A DNA stretch of 57,389 bases. Source: Bacillota bacterium (GTDB lineage: Bacteria > Bacillota > UBA4882 > UBA8346). Below the pieces are notes generated by a model. That model was not told the origin of the DNA, searched no databases, and saw only the letters and a program-made list of their open reading frames with translations. The translations under genes were made by a program, and so were the position numbers. The stretch spans positions 1 to 57,389 of the forward strand of contig JAEZCE010000095.1 in NCBI GenBank assembly GCA_023429995.1, given 5' to 3'. This document shows, piece after piece, positions 40,961-49,885 of the stretch (position 1 is the first letter of the stretch; each line of letters opens with the position of its first letter).

Positions 40961-42130
40961 TTAAGGCAGAAATGGTACTGGATCGATTGGAATACCATTT
41001 CTTCTGACTTCAAAATGGACATGAGGACCGGTGGATAAACCGGTGCTTCCCGAATAAGCGATAACTTGTCCCTTAATCACCTTGTCACCCTGATGAACCA
41101 GAAGGCGTGAATTATGGCCATACCCTGTGGAAATACCATTTCCATGATCAATGGCGATATAATTTCCATATCCGCCTTCCCATCCACTGACTACGACGAC
41201 ACCACCGTCCGCTGCACGGACCGGCGTCCCGCTCGGAACGGCAATATCTTCTCCATTATGATATTTCCTAACACGTAAAATTGGATGATACCGCCAACCG
41301 AAGGGTGAAGTGATGCGAATCGCTCCTGCAACCGGCCAAATCATTTTCCCGCTTCCTAAAGTTTCGCCCTGATTTTTCCGTTCCGTCTTATTAATTTGAT
41401 CGCCGATCTTCCGCGAAGTTTCTTCGTATTCCTCTAACGCTTTTTCCAATTGACGGCGATTCGACTCCATTTTGGCCAGTTCGGTTTTTGTCTGGGCAAC
41501 TTTGGAGGCGACTTTTTTTTGGCTTTCGCCGACTTGATTTTTCAATACGGATACCTTTTGTAATTCCGACTCTGCCTGGCGTTCTTTGAGCTTAACGTTT
41601 CGTTGCTGGACTTTAACCTGAACCTTTATTTTCTGGACCTCAGCAATGGAATGAATGTCATCTTTGATAAAATAAGCAATCATCCCGAAACGGCAAACCA
41701 AATCGGCATAATCCCGCGCCCGGAAAAGAATTTCCACATAAGAAAGAGGACCATATTTATAGGAGACAATCAATCTTTTGTTTAACAAACGCTGCCGCGT
41801 GGACAAATTTCGCTCCAATGTTCCAAGGCTTTTTTGAATTTTTTGTTGTTCCGCTTTGGTTATGAAAAATTTATTCCGGGCCACCGTTAATTTGCCTTGC
41901 AACTGGCGGTGATTATCTTCAAGAATGTTCAGTTCTTTTTGTTGTTTACTTAGATCGGAAAACACCGATTTTTCTTTTGCTTTTTGAGTGGAAATTGCTT
42001 GGCGGGTCTGCCTGATAAGTTTTTCCAGGTTTTCCTGGCTTTCATTACTGGCATAGGTTTTCACACTGATGATTAAAAATAAGGCGATAATTAAAACAAG
42101 CAGTCTTTGGGAACCTGAAAAAATGTGCAA
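40961..42130 (-). CDS. EnvC-like M23 peptidase (murein hydrolase or activator)
   Basis: A 389-residue exported protein. The signal peptide (RLLVLIIALFLIISVKTYAS) is followed by a long coiled coil (about 27-260, many Lys, Gln and Glu) and a C-terminal LytM domain: KYHNGEDIAVPSGTPV (about 297-312), then GYGHNSRL and GPHVHFEVRRNG, with Zn ligands in HNGED and HVHFE. As the metal ligands look intact it could be an active D,D-endopeptidase rather than a pure activator. I chose the TTG at 42130 because AAAGGGGGG lies upstream and it leads into the signal peptide; the frame extends 33 codons further. No FtsEX genes adjoin it. Confidence 0.88.
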   Translation of the reverse strand: MHIFSGSQRLLVLIIALFLIISVKTYASNESQENLEKLIRQTRQAISTQKAKEKSVFSDLSKQQKELNILEDNHRQLQGKLTVARNKFFITKAEQQKIQKSLGTLERNLSTRQRLLNKRLIVSYKYGPLSYVEILFRARDYADLVCRFGMIAYFIKDDIHSIAEVQKIKVQVKVQQRNVKLKERQAESELQKVSVLKNQVGESQKKVASKVAQTKTELAKMESNRRQLEKALEEYEETSRKIGDQINKTERKNQGETLGSGKMIWPVAGAIRITSPFGWRYHPILRVRKYHNGEDIAVPSGTPVRAADGGVVVVSGWEGGYGNYIAIDHGNGISTGYGHNSRLLVHQGDKVIKGQVIAYSGSTGLSTGPHVHFEVRRNGIPIDPVPFLP

Positions 42131-42241
42131 AAAAAGACCCCCCTTTAATACGCACCTGATTCTGCACATCCTGCTTTTCTCAGTATGCATCTTATTTCTA
42201 AGGGAGTCTTCTACAAAACACCAGCTCATCCTCTAAAAAAA

Positions 42242-44317
42242 TCAGCTATTGATATTGGAATCTCCTTCCTGATTGCGAAATTGCGTTTTATAAAGCTTAG
42301 CATACAAACCATCAAGCGCCAGGAGTTCATCGTGAGACCCAATTTCGACAATTTTTCCTCCCTCCATTACGACAATCCGGTTGGCGCTCCGAATCGTCGA
42401 TAACCGGTGGGCAATCACAAAACACGTCCTGTTCTTCATTAACTTCTGAAGCGCATCCTGAACTAAAATTTCAGATTGCGTGTCAAGTGCCGAAGTTGCC
42501 TCATCCAATATCAATAGCTTTGGATTTCTTAATAACGCCCGGGCAATGGCAACACGCTGTCTTTGACCCCCGGAAAGGGTGGCGCCCCGGGAACCGACTT
42601 TGGTCTGATAACCCTCCGGCATCTTTTCAATGAATTCGTGCGCATTGGAAGCCTTGGCTGCGGCGATAATCTCATCCATTGTCGCATCCATCCTACCATA
42701 GGCAATATTTTCGGCAATAGTCCCCCTGAAAAGCACAGTTTCTTGGGGCACTATCCCCATTGCCTGACGTAGGGAATTTATTTTAATGTCCCTCAAGTTA
42801 TACCCATCAATCTTAATTTCTCCGCCAACCGGATCATAGAACCTGGCCACTAAATTGATCATAGTGGTTTTCCCGGCGCCGCTGGGACCCACTAAGGCAA
42901 TAACCTCTCCCGGATTGACCTGCAAATTAATTCCTTGTAACACAATGTTCTCAGGTGTATATCCAAAAGTAACATTTTCGAATTCTACCCGGCCCGAAAT
43001 ATTTTTAATCTCGACCGGGTTTTCCGCCTCAACAACTTCCGATTTTTCATCAATCAAGGCAAAAACCCTTTCGGCGGCGACAAATGCTTTTGGGAAATTA
43101 GAATACATGCTTCCGAGCGCCCGAACAGGATCAGCCATCGAAGCCATTAAAAAAGCAATCGTTAGGCACTCACTGGGATTCAATTCTTCATGCATAATTA
43201 AATAGCCGCAATAGGTAATGAAAATAGCTAAACCAATCGAGATCATGAAATCAATAATCGGCGAAATCATTTGACCTACCCGGATACCTTTAATCGTCGC
43301 ATTGTAGCTTGATCGTGTTTCCCTTTTAAAACGATCCACTTCATATTTCTCTGTTCCAAAGGATTTAACAACTTTAATGCCGGTTAAAGTTTCTTCTAAA
43401 ACATCGGTTATATCGGCATTCTTATTCATAATCTGGGTATTTACTTTTTTTAATTTTCGAGACAATCGAGTCATCGGTATGGTGATTAATGGAAAAACCA
43501 AAAAAAACATTAACGTCAATTTCCAGTTAATCATTAATCCCCAAATTAATCCAAAAATCAACACCAACGGTTTCAAGACGATATTCATGAGCCCTGACGT
43601 AAAGAGATAATTAATCGCATCGATATCGGATAAAATCCTGGAAATAAGCTGTCCGGTTTGGCCGGTTTTATTCCGTTCAAAATAACTAATTGAAAGATTC
43701 TGTAAATTTTCATAAATTTCATTGCGTAACTTCATAATGGTTTTTTGGCCTATCGAGCCAATTAAATAGTTTTGCCCATAGGTAAAAATTCCCCGCAAAA
43801 AATAAAAAATGATTACCAAAAAGGGCAAAATAAATACCGTGTAAAATTGGGGGAATAGCCTCAAACCACTCTGGCTTGTTTCCACCTCGCCGGATGTATA
43901 AACTTGAATATCCGGAAAATCCTTTTGCAAATATTTTTGTAAGATAGGCAGTATTCTCAAAGGATCCTTAGCCACACTCTGAAGTACTCCGACCCGACAC
44001 GTAATTGCGTTATTTCCTGTCTCTCCTACAGATTGGATGGTAAACCCATTATTTTTAATATTCTCTTCAAGCAAGGTCCGCTCAGACAAGGTCCAAAGCG
44101 AGGATTTTACAAAATTCAAATTAAACTCTTTGATTTGGTTCACTGAAACGTTTACACTAATTGGCAATCCTTTGGTGCGATAAAAAATGGCATCCGTCAA
44201 ACGCCCTACCAGCCAAGCATCGGTCAGCGTGAACAAAGAAACGAACATCGCGATAATAAAGATTGAAATAATTCGTTTTTTGTGAGGAGCAAAATAATGA
44301 ATGAGTCGTTTATACAT
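42242..44317 (-). CDS. MsbA-like ABC exporter with a large outside insertion
   Basis: A 691-residue half-transporter: membrane domain (six segments, the first at about 15-37) and a C-terminal ATPase with Walker A GPSGAGKTT, signature LSGGQRQRVAIARAL, Walker B LLILDEATSALD and H-loop IAHRLST. Between segments 1 and 2 lies an extra domain of about 105 residues (46-152, including IKEFNLNFVKSSLW and LRILPILQKYLQKDFPD), where MsbA-like proteins have a short loop. I chose ATG 44317, preceded by AAGGGGAATAAT. It probably works as a homodimer exporting a lipid or drug. It lies downstream of no clear partner and upstream of the M23 gene. Confidence 0.9.
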   Translation of the reverse strand: MYKRLIHYFAPHKKRIISIFIIAMFVSLFTLTDAWLVGRLTDAIFYRTKGLPISVNVSVNQIKEFNLNFVKSSLWTLSERTLLEENIKNNGFTIQSVGETGNNAITCRVGVLQSVAKDPLRILPILQKYLQKDFPDIQVYTSGEVETSQSGLRLFPQFYTVFILPFLVIIFYFLRGIFTYGQNYLIGSIGQKTIMKLRNEIYENLQNLSISYFERNKTGQTGQLISRILSDIDAINYLFTSGLMNIVLKPLVLIFGLIWGLMINWKLTLMFFLVFPLITIPMTRLSRKLKKVNTQIMNKNADITDVLEETLTGIKVVKSFGTEKYEVDRFKRETRSSYNATIKGIRVGQMISPIIDFMISIGLAIFITYCGYLIMHEELNPSECLTIAFLMASMADPVRALGSMYSNFPKAFVAAERVFALIDEKSEVVEAENPVEIKNISGRVEFENVTFGYTPENIVLQGINLQVNPGEVIALVGPSGAGKTTMINLVARFYDPVGGEIKIDGYNLRDIKINSLRQAMGIVPQETVLFRGTIAENIAYGRMDATMDEIIAAAKASNAHEFIEKMPEGYQTKVGSRGATLSGGQRQRVAIARALLRNPKLLILDEATSALDTQSEILVQDALQKLMKNRTCFVIAHRLSTIRSANRIVVMEGGKIVEIGSHDELLALDGLYAKLYKTQFRNQEGDSNINS

Positions 44318-44579
44318 ATTATTCCCCTTATCTATCGAAACAATAATATTAATCATTTTACCATAACCTTTTTCTTTTGTTAATGCAAAAGGGATTTTAT
44401 TTATTGAGTGATTTCAGGTAATTTTCATTAAAATACCGTAAAATAGAATTATCTTCCTAGTGGGCGCTAAATGTTACCTAACTTTAATGTAAAGACTATT
44501 CACTGTTAGCATCTAAGCAATAAAATTCAGCCATCCCTTACAGCACCTTGCAACCAAGTACTTATCAACGAGGTATTTC

Positions 44580-45842
44580 ATGAAGATATTCAAAAAAAAC
44601 CGCCTTATTTTACTGCAATTATTGGCAATCTGCGGAACTCTACTCCTCTTCCAATATTTGGCTCATTTTTTTCCCCATACGATTTGGGGTTTAATCTTTC
44701 ATTTAATTTTGATTTTGTTTTGGGCATTCTTATTGACTGCGATTGTAACTTTTTTAGGATTACAAATTATTTATAATTACCGTTCTGAACGTTCCTTTAT
44801 TCCCTCCAAGCTTAAAATCAAACCATTGCCCGAACTAAGAAATTACCGTATTGTTAATCCTTTGGAAGACGAAGGAATATATTATAAGGCCCAACTACAC
44901 TGTCACACGAATCTTTCCTATGACAGCAAAACATCCCCCGATCAAGTCATAGAATCTTATAAAAGGGACGGATATCACATTCTGGCGATTACCGATCATG
45001 ATGTTCTCTCGGATTTTACTAAATCCAGCACCAATGATTTTTTGATTTTAGCGGGAATTGAAAAAACAGTTCCAGCATTGTTCTGGCCCATTCCCTTGGG
45101 GAAACATCTGGTGTTAATCAATCCCCCAGAAAGGAATCCTCAATTTAGAAGAGTTCAAGAGCTCTTAAATCAAGCTTCGAATCACGAGAGCCTGGCCATT
45201 CCGGCACACCTCGGTTGGCGCGGCGGCGCCGGCACCGGACGATGGTATCCGCTGGAATTAAACCGGTTAAAAAACCTGCAATTTATCGAAATCGACAATC
45301 CCCACTCCAAAGATCCTTTGGACTTAACAATCTGGCATAAATTAATTATCAAGAACGGACCGAAATCTCCAATTTGGGGAATTTCAGTAGACGATTCCCA
45401 TTCGGGAAGCTCCAAGAACGGTTGGATAATGATAAAGGCGCCGCGGTTGGATTTATCCACCATCATCAATCGTTTAAAAAAGGGGGCTTTTTATGCTACC
45501 AATGGTCCTTCCAACCTGGAAATAAAGGTAGAAGGCACTAAAATTGCGGTCTATTCCCCCGGCGCCGTTTGGATTCGGTTTATCAACGCTCAAAATCAAG
45601 TCATCATGGCTGTACGGGCTGATTCAGCGATTTATCCCAGCACTGGTGATGAAGGTTTTATTCGGGTGGAAGTGAGCGATCAAAAAGGCGCCACAGCCTG
45701 GTCTCAGCCCATGTGGTTAATTCCTAAAATGTCGGAGAAATCAAAAACCCCAAAGTTACCATATTTTCTGTTCCGGGGGTGCCCACTGCGATCCAAACGA
45801 CGACACTTGTTTTCTAAAAATCAGCGGACCATATATTTATGA
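44580..45842 (+). CDS. Membrane-anchored PHP-domain phosphoesterase (CehA-like)
   Basis: A 420-residue protein. Two N-terminal membrane segments (about 9-29 and 36-64) precede a PHP domain: QLHCHTNLSYDSKTSPDQVI (about 105-124) with metal-binding His 107 and 109, LAITDHD (about 135-141), a later AHLGWRGG and VDDSHSG near 279. The metal ligands look complete, so a phosphatase or phosphodiesterase activity is likely; substrate unknown. The start has GAGG nine bases upstream. It is divergent from the ABC exporter and stands alone. The C-terminal about 60 residues have a beta-rich look followed by a basic tail (RGCPLRSKRRHLF). Confidence 0.85.
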   Translation: MKIFKKNRLILLQLLAICGTLLLFQYLAHFFPHTIWGLIFHLILILFWAFLLTAIVTFLGLQIIYNYRSERSFIPSKLKIKPLPELRNYRIVNPLEDEGIYYKAQLHCHTNLSYDSKTSPDQVIESYKRDGYHILAITDHDVLSDFTKSSTNDFLILAGIEKTVPALFWPIPLGKHLVLINPPERNPQFRRVQELLNQASNHESLAIPAHLGWRGGAGTGRWYPLELNRLKNLQFIEIDNPHSKDPLDLTIWHKLIIKNGPKSPIWGISVDDSHSGSSKNGWIMIKAPRLDLSTIINRLKKGAFYATNGPSNLEIKVEGTKIAVYSPGAVWIRFINAQNQVIMAVRADSAIYPSTGDEGFIRVEVSDQKGATAWSQPMWLIPKMSEKSKTPKLPYFLFRGCPLRSKRRHLFSKNQRTIYL

Positions 45843-45858
45843 CGATTGAAACCCTAGA

Positions 45859-46218
45859 TTATTTCCTTTGGTTATACCCTTTTTCATCATAAGGTTGCAG
45901 TTTTTCAATCCACAGCGCTTCCAAGGTTTCCAAGTCTTCTTGATAATCATATTCCGGATCTTCATTGGACTTAAGCTGATCCAATATTTCAAAGGAAAAA
46001 TTATTTTCCCCATATTCCTGCCAATCTTTCAGCAAATCTTTATTAAGATGAATATCCCCATTACTTAAGCTAAACTGTAACCGGTTGAAGACCTTGTCCA
46101 CATTAAGGCTGGAACCGATAAAAATTTTTCCGTTTTTTTTATTTTCGACTTTATAAACTCCGATATTTCGCGGCCTGTTTTTATACTCTTGTTTTAATTC
46201 GTTACGTCTATCCATCAT
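45859..46218 (-). CDS. GIY-YIG family small nuclease-like protein
   Basis: About 119 residues. MDRRNELKQEYKNRPRNIGV then YKVENKKNGKIFIGSSLNV is the start of the small Firmicutes GIY-YIG family, with GVY and FIG standing for GIY and YIG. A Glu in ALWIEKLQPYDEKGYNQ near the end is the expected catalytic or metal site. I favour the ATG at 46218, six bases after AAAGGA, though 46215 is equal in merit. Function of this small family is unproven; it may not cut DNA. It is 16 bases from the end of the PHP gene, which converges on it. Confidence 0.82.
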   Translation of the reverse strand: MMDRRNELKQEYKNRPRNIGVYKVENKKNGKIFIGSSLNVDKVFNRLQFSLSNGDIHLNKDLLKDWQEYGENNFSFEILDQLKSNEDPEYDYQEDLETLEALWIEKLQPYDEKGYNQRK

Positions 46219-46322
46219 CCTTAATCCTTTCATATGTTATGCCTGCTTAAAATCAAACCATGGGTCTGACCCAAAATTATCTTGGAGAACCCAGTGCCAA
46301 AACAATTCAGCTGAAACGCATT

Positions 46323-46760
46323 TTAGACTTCCTCTGAATTATTTTCCACCAAATATTGGGCCTTTTTTTGAGCGATAAACCTCCGGCCCTCAGAAAGCAA
46401 CTCATTGATTATTACTTGGTTAATAGCCGGATCAAAAGCAACTCCCTCAGGTCCGCTTGGATTAAGCCAATAGCATGAACCATTCGGATTCCGGTCTAAT
46501 AGTTTAACATCCACCAACCCTCTGCGAAGCATCATGAAATCACAGTTTATCAAAAGGTTAGCTCCAGTTTGCCAATTTCTGATGACTTCATTAACTTCCT
46601 TTTCCGTATAATCCTTATCTTGAGTAAACATATTGGCTATGCTTTTTAATAATATCAGCTGGTCCTGATATTTATTGGGAAAATCCGTCATCCCGCTCCT
46701 TAAACAAAGATCCACCAAACGTTTTTTAAAATATTCACTACTTATATCATTCGATTTCAC
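46323..46760 (-). CDS. DUF2087-domain protein, short form
   Basis: A 145-residue protein whose central part (DQLILLKSIANMFTQDKDYT, then EKEVNEVIRNW and MLRRGLVDVKLLDRNPNGSC, about 41-108) is a DUF2087 domain, a winged-helix-like unit found in Firmicutes regulators. It lacks the zinc and LuxR-like parts of the larger neighbour. It has an acidic-to-basic tail. The ATG has AGGAAGATTGC upstream. It follows the longer DUF2087 gene after 75 bases and may be cotranscribed; the two look like relatives that diverged. Confidence 0.8.
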   Translation of the reverse strand: MKSNDISSEYFKKRLVDLCLRSGMTDFPNKYQDQLILLKSIANMFTQDKDYTEKEVNEVIRNWQTGANLLINCDFMMLRRGLVDVKLLDRNPNGSCYWLNPSGPEGVAFDPAINQVIINELLSEGRRFIAQKKAQYLVENNSEEV

Positions 46761-46835
46761 TGCAATCTTCCTTTCACTTTACGAAATTATGACAATCGAA
46801 AGCCGGCTATTATAATCCATTCGTACTTCCACCGG

Positions 46836-47597
46836 TTACTTCACCCAATAACAACTGCCATCCGGATAACGATCTAAAAAGCCATATTCAATAAGATACC
46901 TCCGTAATGTCACGTAGTCATGAAAAGCTCCCTGAAGTATTTCATTGACCTCTTTTTCCGTATATTTTCGAGTTAACTCAAATCTTTGAATCAGTTGCCG
47001 CAAGACAATAATCTTCTGCTTCTCCTTTTTGGGGAAACGAAGCAAGGGACCAGCCGTCCCTTGAGGAAAAAGAACCCGGACGACTTCGGCGCTTTCCTTT
47101 TCAGTGATGGCGAATCTTTCATCAACCATCGCGGCCTGTCGGGGTATCTCCACAAATTTATCATCATGAGCCGAACCTTCGGCGAGCAGCTCCATAATGG
47201 CTAAAAAAATCTTGGCTTGTTTAGCCCTTTCCCGAAAGGCAAACCGCTGGTTTCGGACAGTCGAAGTGTTCCCATTATCCATTCTGGCGGCAATTTCTTT
47301 GTCATTAAAACCTTGATAAAAAGCCTCCAGAATTTCCTTTTGATGTTCCGTCAAGCCTGTATATTTTTTGTCCATTGCCACCAAAAAAGCAAACATCGAA
47401 TGATGTTCCTGTTGGATATGAACTTCAGCCGCTTTTTTCGCTTCATAAAGATTACCGTCAATCGAATAAATCCGCCCCTTTGTAAAACGTTCGCCACAAA
47501 TCAAACAAATGAAATCACCGCTCGGCTGCTCATCAACATATCCCCGTTTCAAGTCCGCCAAATCGGCGTTCCAAAAAATATCCGTCCAATCTTTCAT
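46836..47597 (-). CDS. Regulator with zinc finger, LuxR-type HTH and DUF2087
   Basis: A 253-residue protein. An N-terminal CxxC...H....H finger (C31, C34, H60, H65: FICLICGERF ... EVHIQQEHH) is followed by a LuxR-like helix-turn-helix (about 80-112, LTEHQKEILEAFYQGFNDKE) and a C-terminal DUF2087 domain ending DRYPDGSCYW. The layout is that of a Firmicutes family of predicted transcription factors. The ATG has AGAGAAATGTC only as a weak ribosome binding site. Targets are unknown; the DUF2087 and GIY-YIG genes downstream on the same strand are candidates. Confidence 0.8.
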   Translation of the reverse strand: MKDWTDIFWNADLADLKRGYVDEQPSGDFICLICGERFTKGRIYSIDGNLYEAKKAAEVHIQQEHHSMFAFLVAMDKKYTGLTEHQKEILEAFYQGFNDKEIAARMDNGNTSTVRNQRFAFRERAKQAKIFLAIMELLAEGSAHDDKFVEIPRQAAMVDERFAITEKESAEVVRVLFPQGTAGPLLRFPKKEKQKIIVLRQLIQRFELTRKYTEKEVNEILQGAFHDYVTLRRYLIEYGFLDRYPDGSCYWVK

Positions 47598-47767
47598 GAC
47601 ATTTCTCTTTTCTGTCTATAAATTTTATAGACATTATATCAAAAGGTTTAAAAAAGTTCAATGAAATTCATCCCACTCCTTCCCAATATCTTCGCGTAAA
47701 TTTTCCCAGGGTAAGATAAAGCCAAAACGCTGTTTCAATCCTCATTCAGGAACTTATTCATAAGATG

Positions 47768-47794
47768 AAAAAAACCCGCTTTCGCGGGTTTTCT
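47768..47794 (-). terminator. Terminator of the nucleoside transporter operon
   Basis: On the minus strand CCCGC-GAAA-GCGGG is followed by seven Ts, 20 bases beyond the last permease gene. The plus strand also has a T-run, so it may serve the DUF2087 side as well only in the reverse sense. Confidence 0.88.
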
Positions 47795-47814
47795 AGGAAT
47801 TTGAATTAAGAGTA

Positions 47815-48762
47815 CTACCGTTTTCCTTTATCGTAAGGTTCCCCATCCGCTTTCGGCGCCTGGGAATTTTTTGAAAACAATACTAAAACCATTAAGGTTA
47901 CCAAGTACGGGAAACATTTAAGAAAAATTCCCGGAATCCGTACCAAAGAAGGAACAGCCTGTGAAACATTGGCGATTGTGCTGGCAAAGCCGAAGAAAAA
48001 AGTCGCTCCTAAGATTCCCAGCGGTTTCCATTGCCCGAAAATTAAGGCCGCCAAAGCCAGAAATCCCAAACCGCTCACGGAGCCGTTGAATTCACCGGAA
48101 TAGGTAACCAGAATTACCGCCCCGGCCAGGCCGGCCAAAGCTCCGGATGTAATAACCGCAATGTAGCGCATCCTATAAACATTTACTCCGGCTGAATCCG
48201 CCGCTTGAGGATGTTCTCCACAAGCCCGCAGGCGAAGACCGAAGGCAGTCTTATATAATAAAAACCAGGAAAACAATAGAATCGCAATTGCCACCCACGT
48301 TGTGGCATAAGTCTGGGTAAAAAACAATTTTCCAACGACGGGAATATGCGATAACCACGGGATATCATTCCGAATCAATCCATGGACGATGCGAATATTA
48401 CCGCTGCCGGTAATATGCCGCGCCAAAAAAATGGTCAAAGCGCCGGCAATCATATTAATGGCCGTACCGCTGATAACCTGATTAGCGTTGAGATTAATAC
48501 TGGCAAAGGCATGGAGTAAAGCGAAAAGCCCTCCCGCAACAATAGCCGCTAATAAACCAATCCAAATAGCAGTTCCCGGTAAGAAAGCTTCCAGTTTAGA
48601 AGTTACCAGGGCGCCGCCAAAAAAACCCACCACCATCAAACCTTCCAAACCGATATTGACAACTCCGCTTCTTTCACTATAAAGGCCTCCCAAAGCGGTA
48701 AGCAGGAGCGGAATCGTATAAGCAATCGCATAGGGAAATATCTGTACAATAATATCCCACAT
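47815..48762 (-). CDS. nupQ: Nucleoside ABC transporter permease (NupQ-like)
   Basis: A 315-residue permease of the BMP-linked branch of the ribose-type family, with about eight to ten membrane segments. LGGLYSERSGVVNIGLEGLM (about 24-43) and LRACGEHPQAADSAGVNVYR (about 178-197) are signature stretches. It pairs with the longer permease encoded just upstream (two-base gap, GGAGGTG site) to form the channel for nucleosides. The tail is charged (APKADGEPYDKGKR). Assignment to nucleosides rather than other BMP substrates rests on the deoC and nucleotidase genes nearby. Confidence 0.92.
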   Translation of the reverse strand: MWDIIVQIFPYAIAYTIPLLLTALGGLYSERSGVVNIGLEGLMVVGFFGGALVTSKLEAFLPGTAIWIGLLAAIVAGGLFALLHAFASINLNANQVISGTAINMIAGALTIFLARHITGSGNIRIVHGLIRNDIPWLSHIPVVGKLFFTQTYATTWVAIAILLFSWFLLYKTAFGLRLRACGEHPQAADSAGVNVYRMRYIAVITSGALAGLAGAVILVTYSGEFNGSVSGLGFLALAALIFGQWKPLGILGATFFFGFASTIANVSQAVPSLVRIPGIFLKCFPYLVTLMVLVLFSKNSQAPKADGEPYDKGKR

Positions 48763-48764
48763 TT

Positions 48765-49874
48765 TTACTGTACACCTCCTACTTTATCGGCCTTTAGATC
48801 CTCATTCTCTTTGAAAACCCCAGCTTTATCTTTTCGTTTCCTTATGCGTTCCCAAGCTCTTTCAATTAAAATATTGGTGGCCGCGAAATAAATAATGGTG
48901 GCAATGATGGTATCGGCGATCTCCGGAGGAATGTTGGTCATGGCATTCATAAAACCTTTACCGGACTGAAGAATGCCGAAAAATACCGCCGCCGCAAACA
49001 CCCCCCAGGGCGAATTCAACCCCAGCAAAGATACGGCGATCCCATCAAAACCTTGGGACGGCGAAACACCGATTTGCATATTGGAAGCATACCCTATATA
49101 AAAGGCGGCTCCGCCCAGGCCCGCCAAAGCGCCTGCCAATACCATCGAAAGTACGATACTTCGATTGGCGATAATCCCCGCCGACTGGGCTGCAAAACGG
49201 TTATACCCAACCGCTTTTAATTCGTAACCGAAAGTGGTCTTATTCAGGATAAATGCTATTACAATCACTGCAATCAACGCCAGGAAAAAACCCAGATTGA
49301 TGTAGGAGCCGTTAAACAGAGTGGTTAGCCAGCCAACTTTTAAAGATGCGGCATCAGGTATTTTACGGGATTCCGTCTCCAGAAACTGCCCTTTAAAATA
49401 AGCCGGAACGATATAATAAACCGCCCAATAAGCGATCCAATTCATCATAATGGACGATACGACTTCATGAACATTAAACCGGGCCTTCAAATATCCGGGA
49501 ACCGCGCCCCAAAGGGCGCCGCCTGCAATGGCTGCAAGAATCGCCACCGTTAGCAGGATCGGTTGGGGCCACTCGAAACTAAGCCCCACCGCAGTGGCGC
49601 ATAAACCGCCGATTAACATTTGGCCGGCGGCGCCGATATTGAACAATCCTGTTTTAAAAGCGAACGCTACAGACAATCCGGTCAAGATTAAAGGCGTGGC
49701 AGTGGCTAAGGTATCTCCAATCCGTTGAATATTCATCAGTCCACCCCGGAAAAGATAGAAATATCCTTCGATTGGGTTATTTCCGGTAACCGCTATTAAA
49801 ATGGCGCCGGCTATCAGTCCCAGCACTACCGCAACCAATGCCAGCATATAATCTTTGTTCAATTTCACTTTCAT
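48765..49874 (-). CDS. nupP: Nucleoside ABC transporter permease (NupP-like)
   Basis: A 369-residue permease, the longer of the pair, as in the B. subtilis Nup system. Membrane segments begin at about 9; ATATPLILTGLSVAFAFKTG (about 58-77), FNIGAAGQMLIGG and KAVGYNRFAAQSAGIIANRS (about 220-239) are typical. I chose ATG 49874, which has GAGGG eight bases upstream; an ATG five codons earlier overlaps the ATPase stop. The C-terminal 30 residues are charged and cytoplasmic. It lies between ATPase and the second permease in one operon. Confidence 0.92.
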   Translation of the reverse strand: MKVKLNKDYMLALVAVVLGLIAGAILIAVTGNNPIEGYFYLFRGGLMNIQRIGDTLATATPLILTGLSVAFAFKTGLFNIGAAGQMLIGGLCATAVGLSFEWPQPILLTVAILAAIAGGALWGAVPGYLKARFNVHEVVSSIMMNWIAYWAVYYIVPAYFKGQFLETESRKIPDAASLKVGWLTTLFNGSYINLGFFLALIAVIVIAFILNKTTFGYELKAVGYNRFAAQSAGIIANRSIVLSMVLAGALAGLGGAAFYIGYASNMQIGVSPSQGFDGIAVSLLGLNSPWGVFAAAVFFGILQSGKGFMNAMTNIPPEIADTIIATIIYFAATNILIERAWERIRKRKDKAGVFKENEDLKADKVGGVQ

Positions 49875-49885
49875 CGGTATAACCC

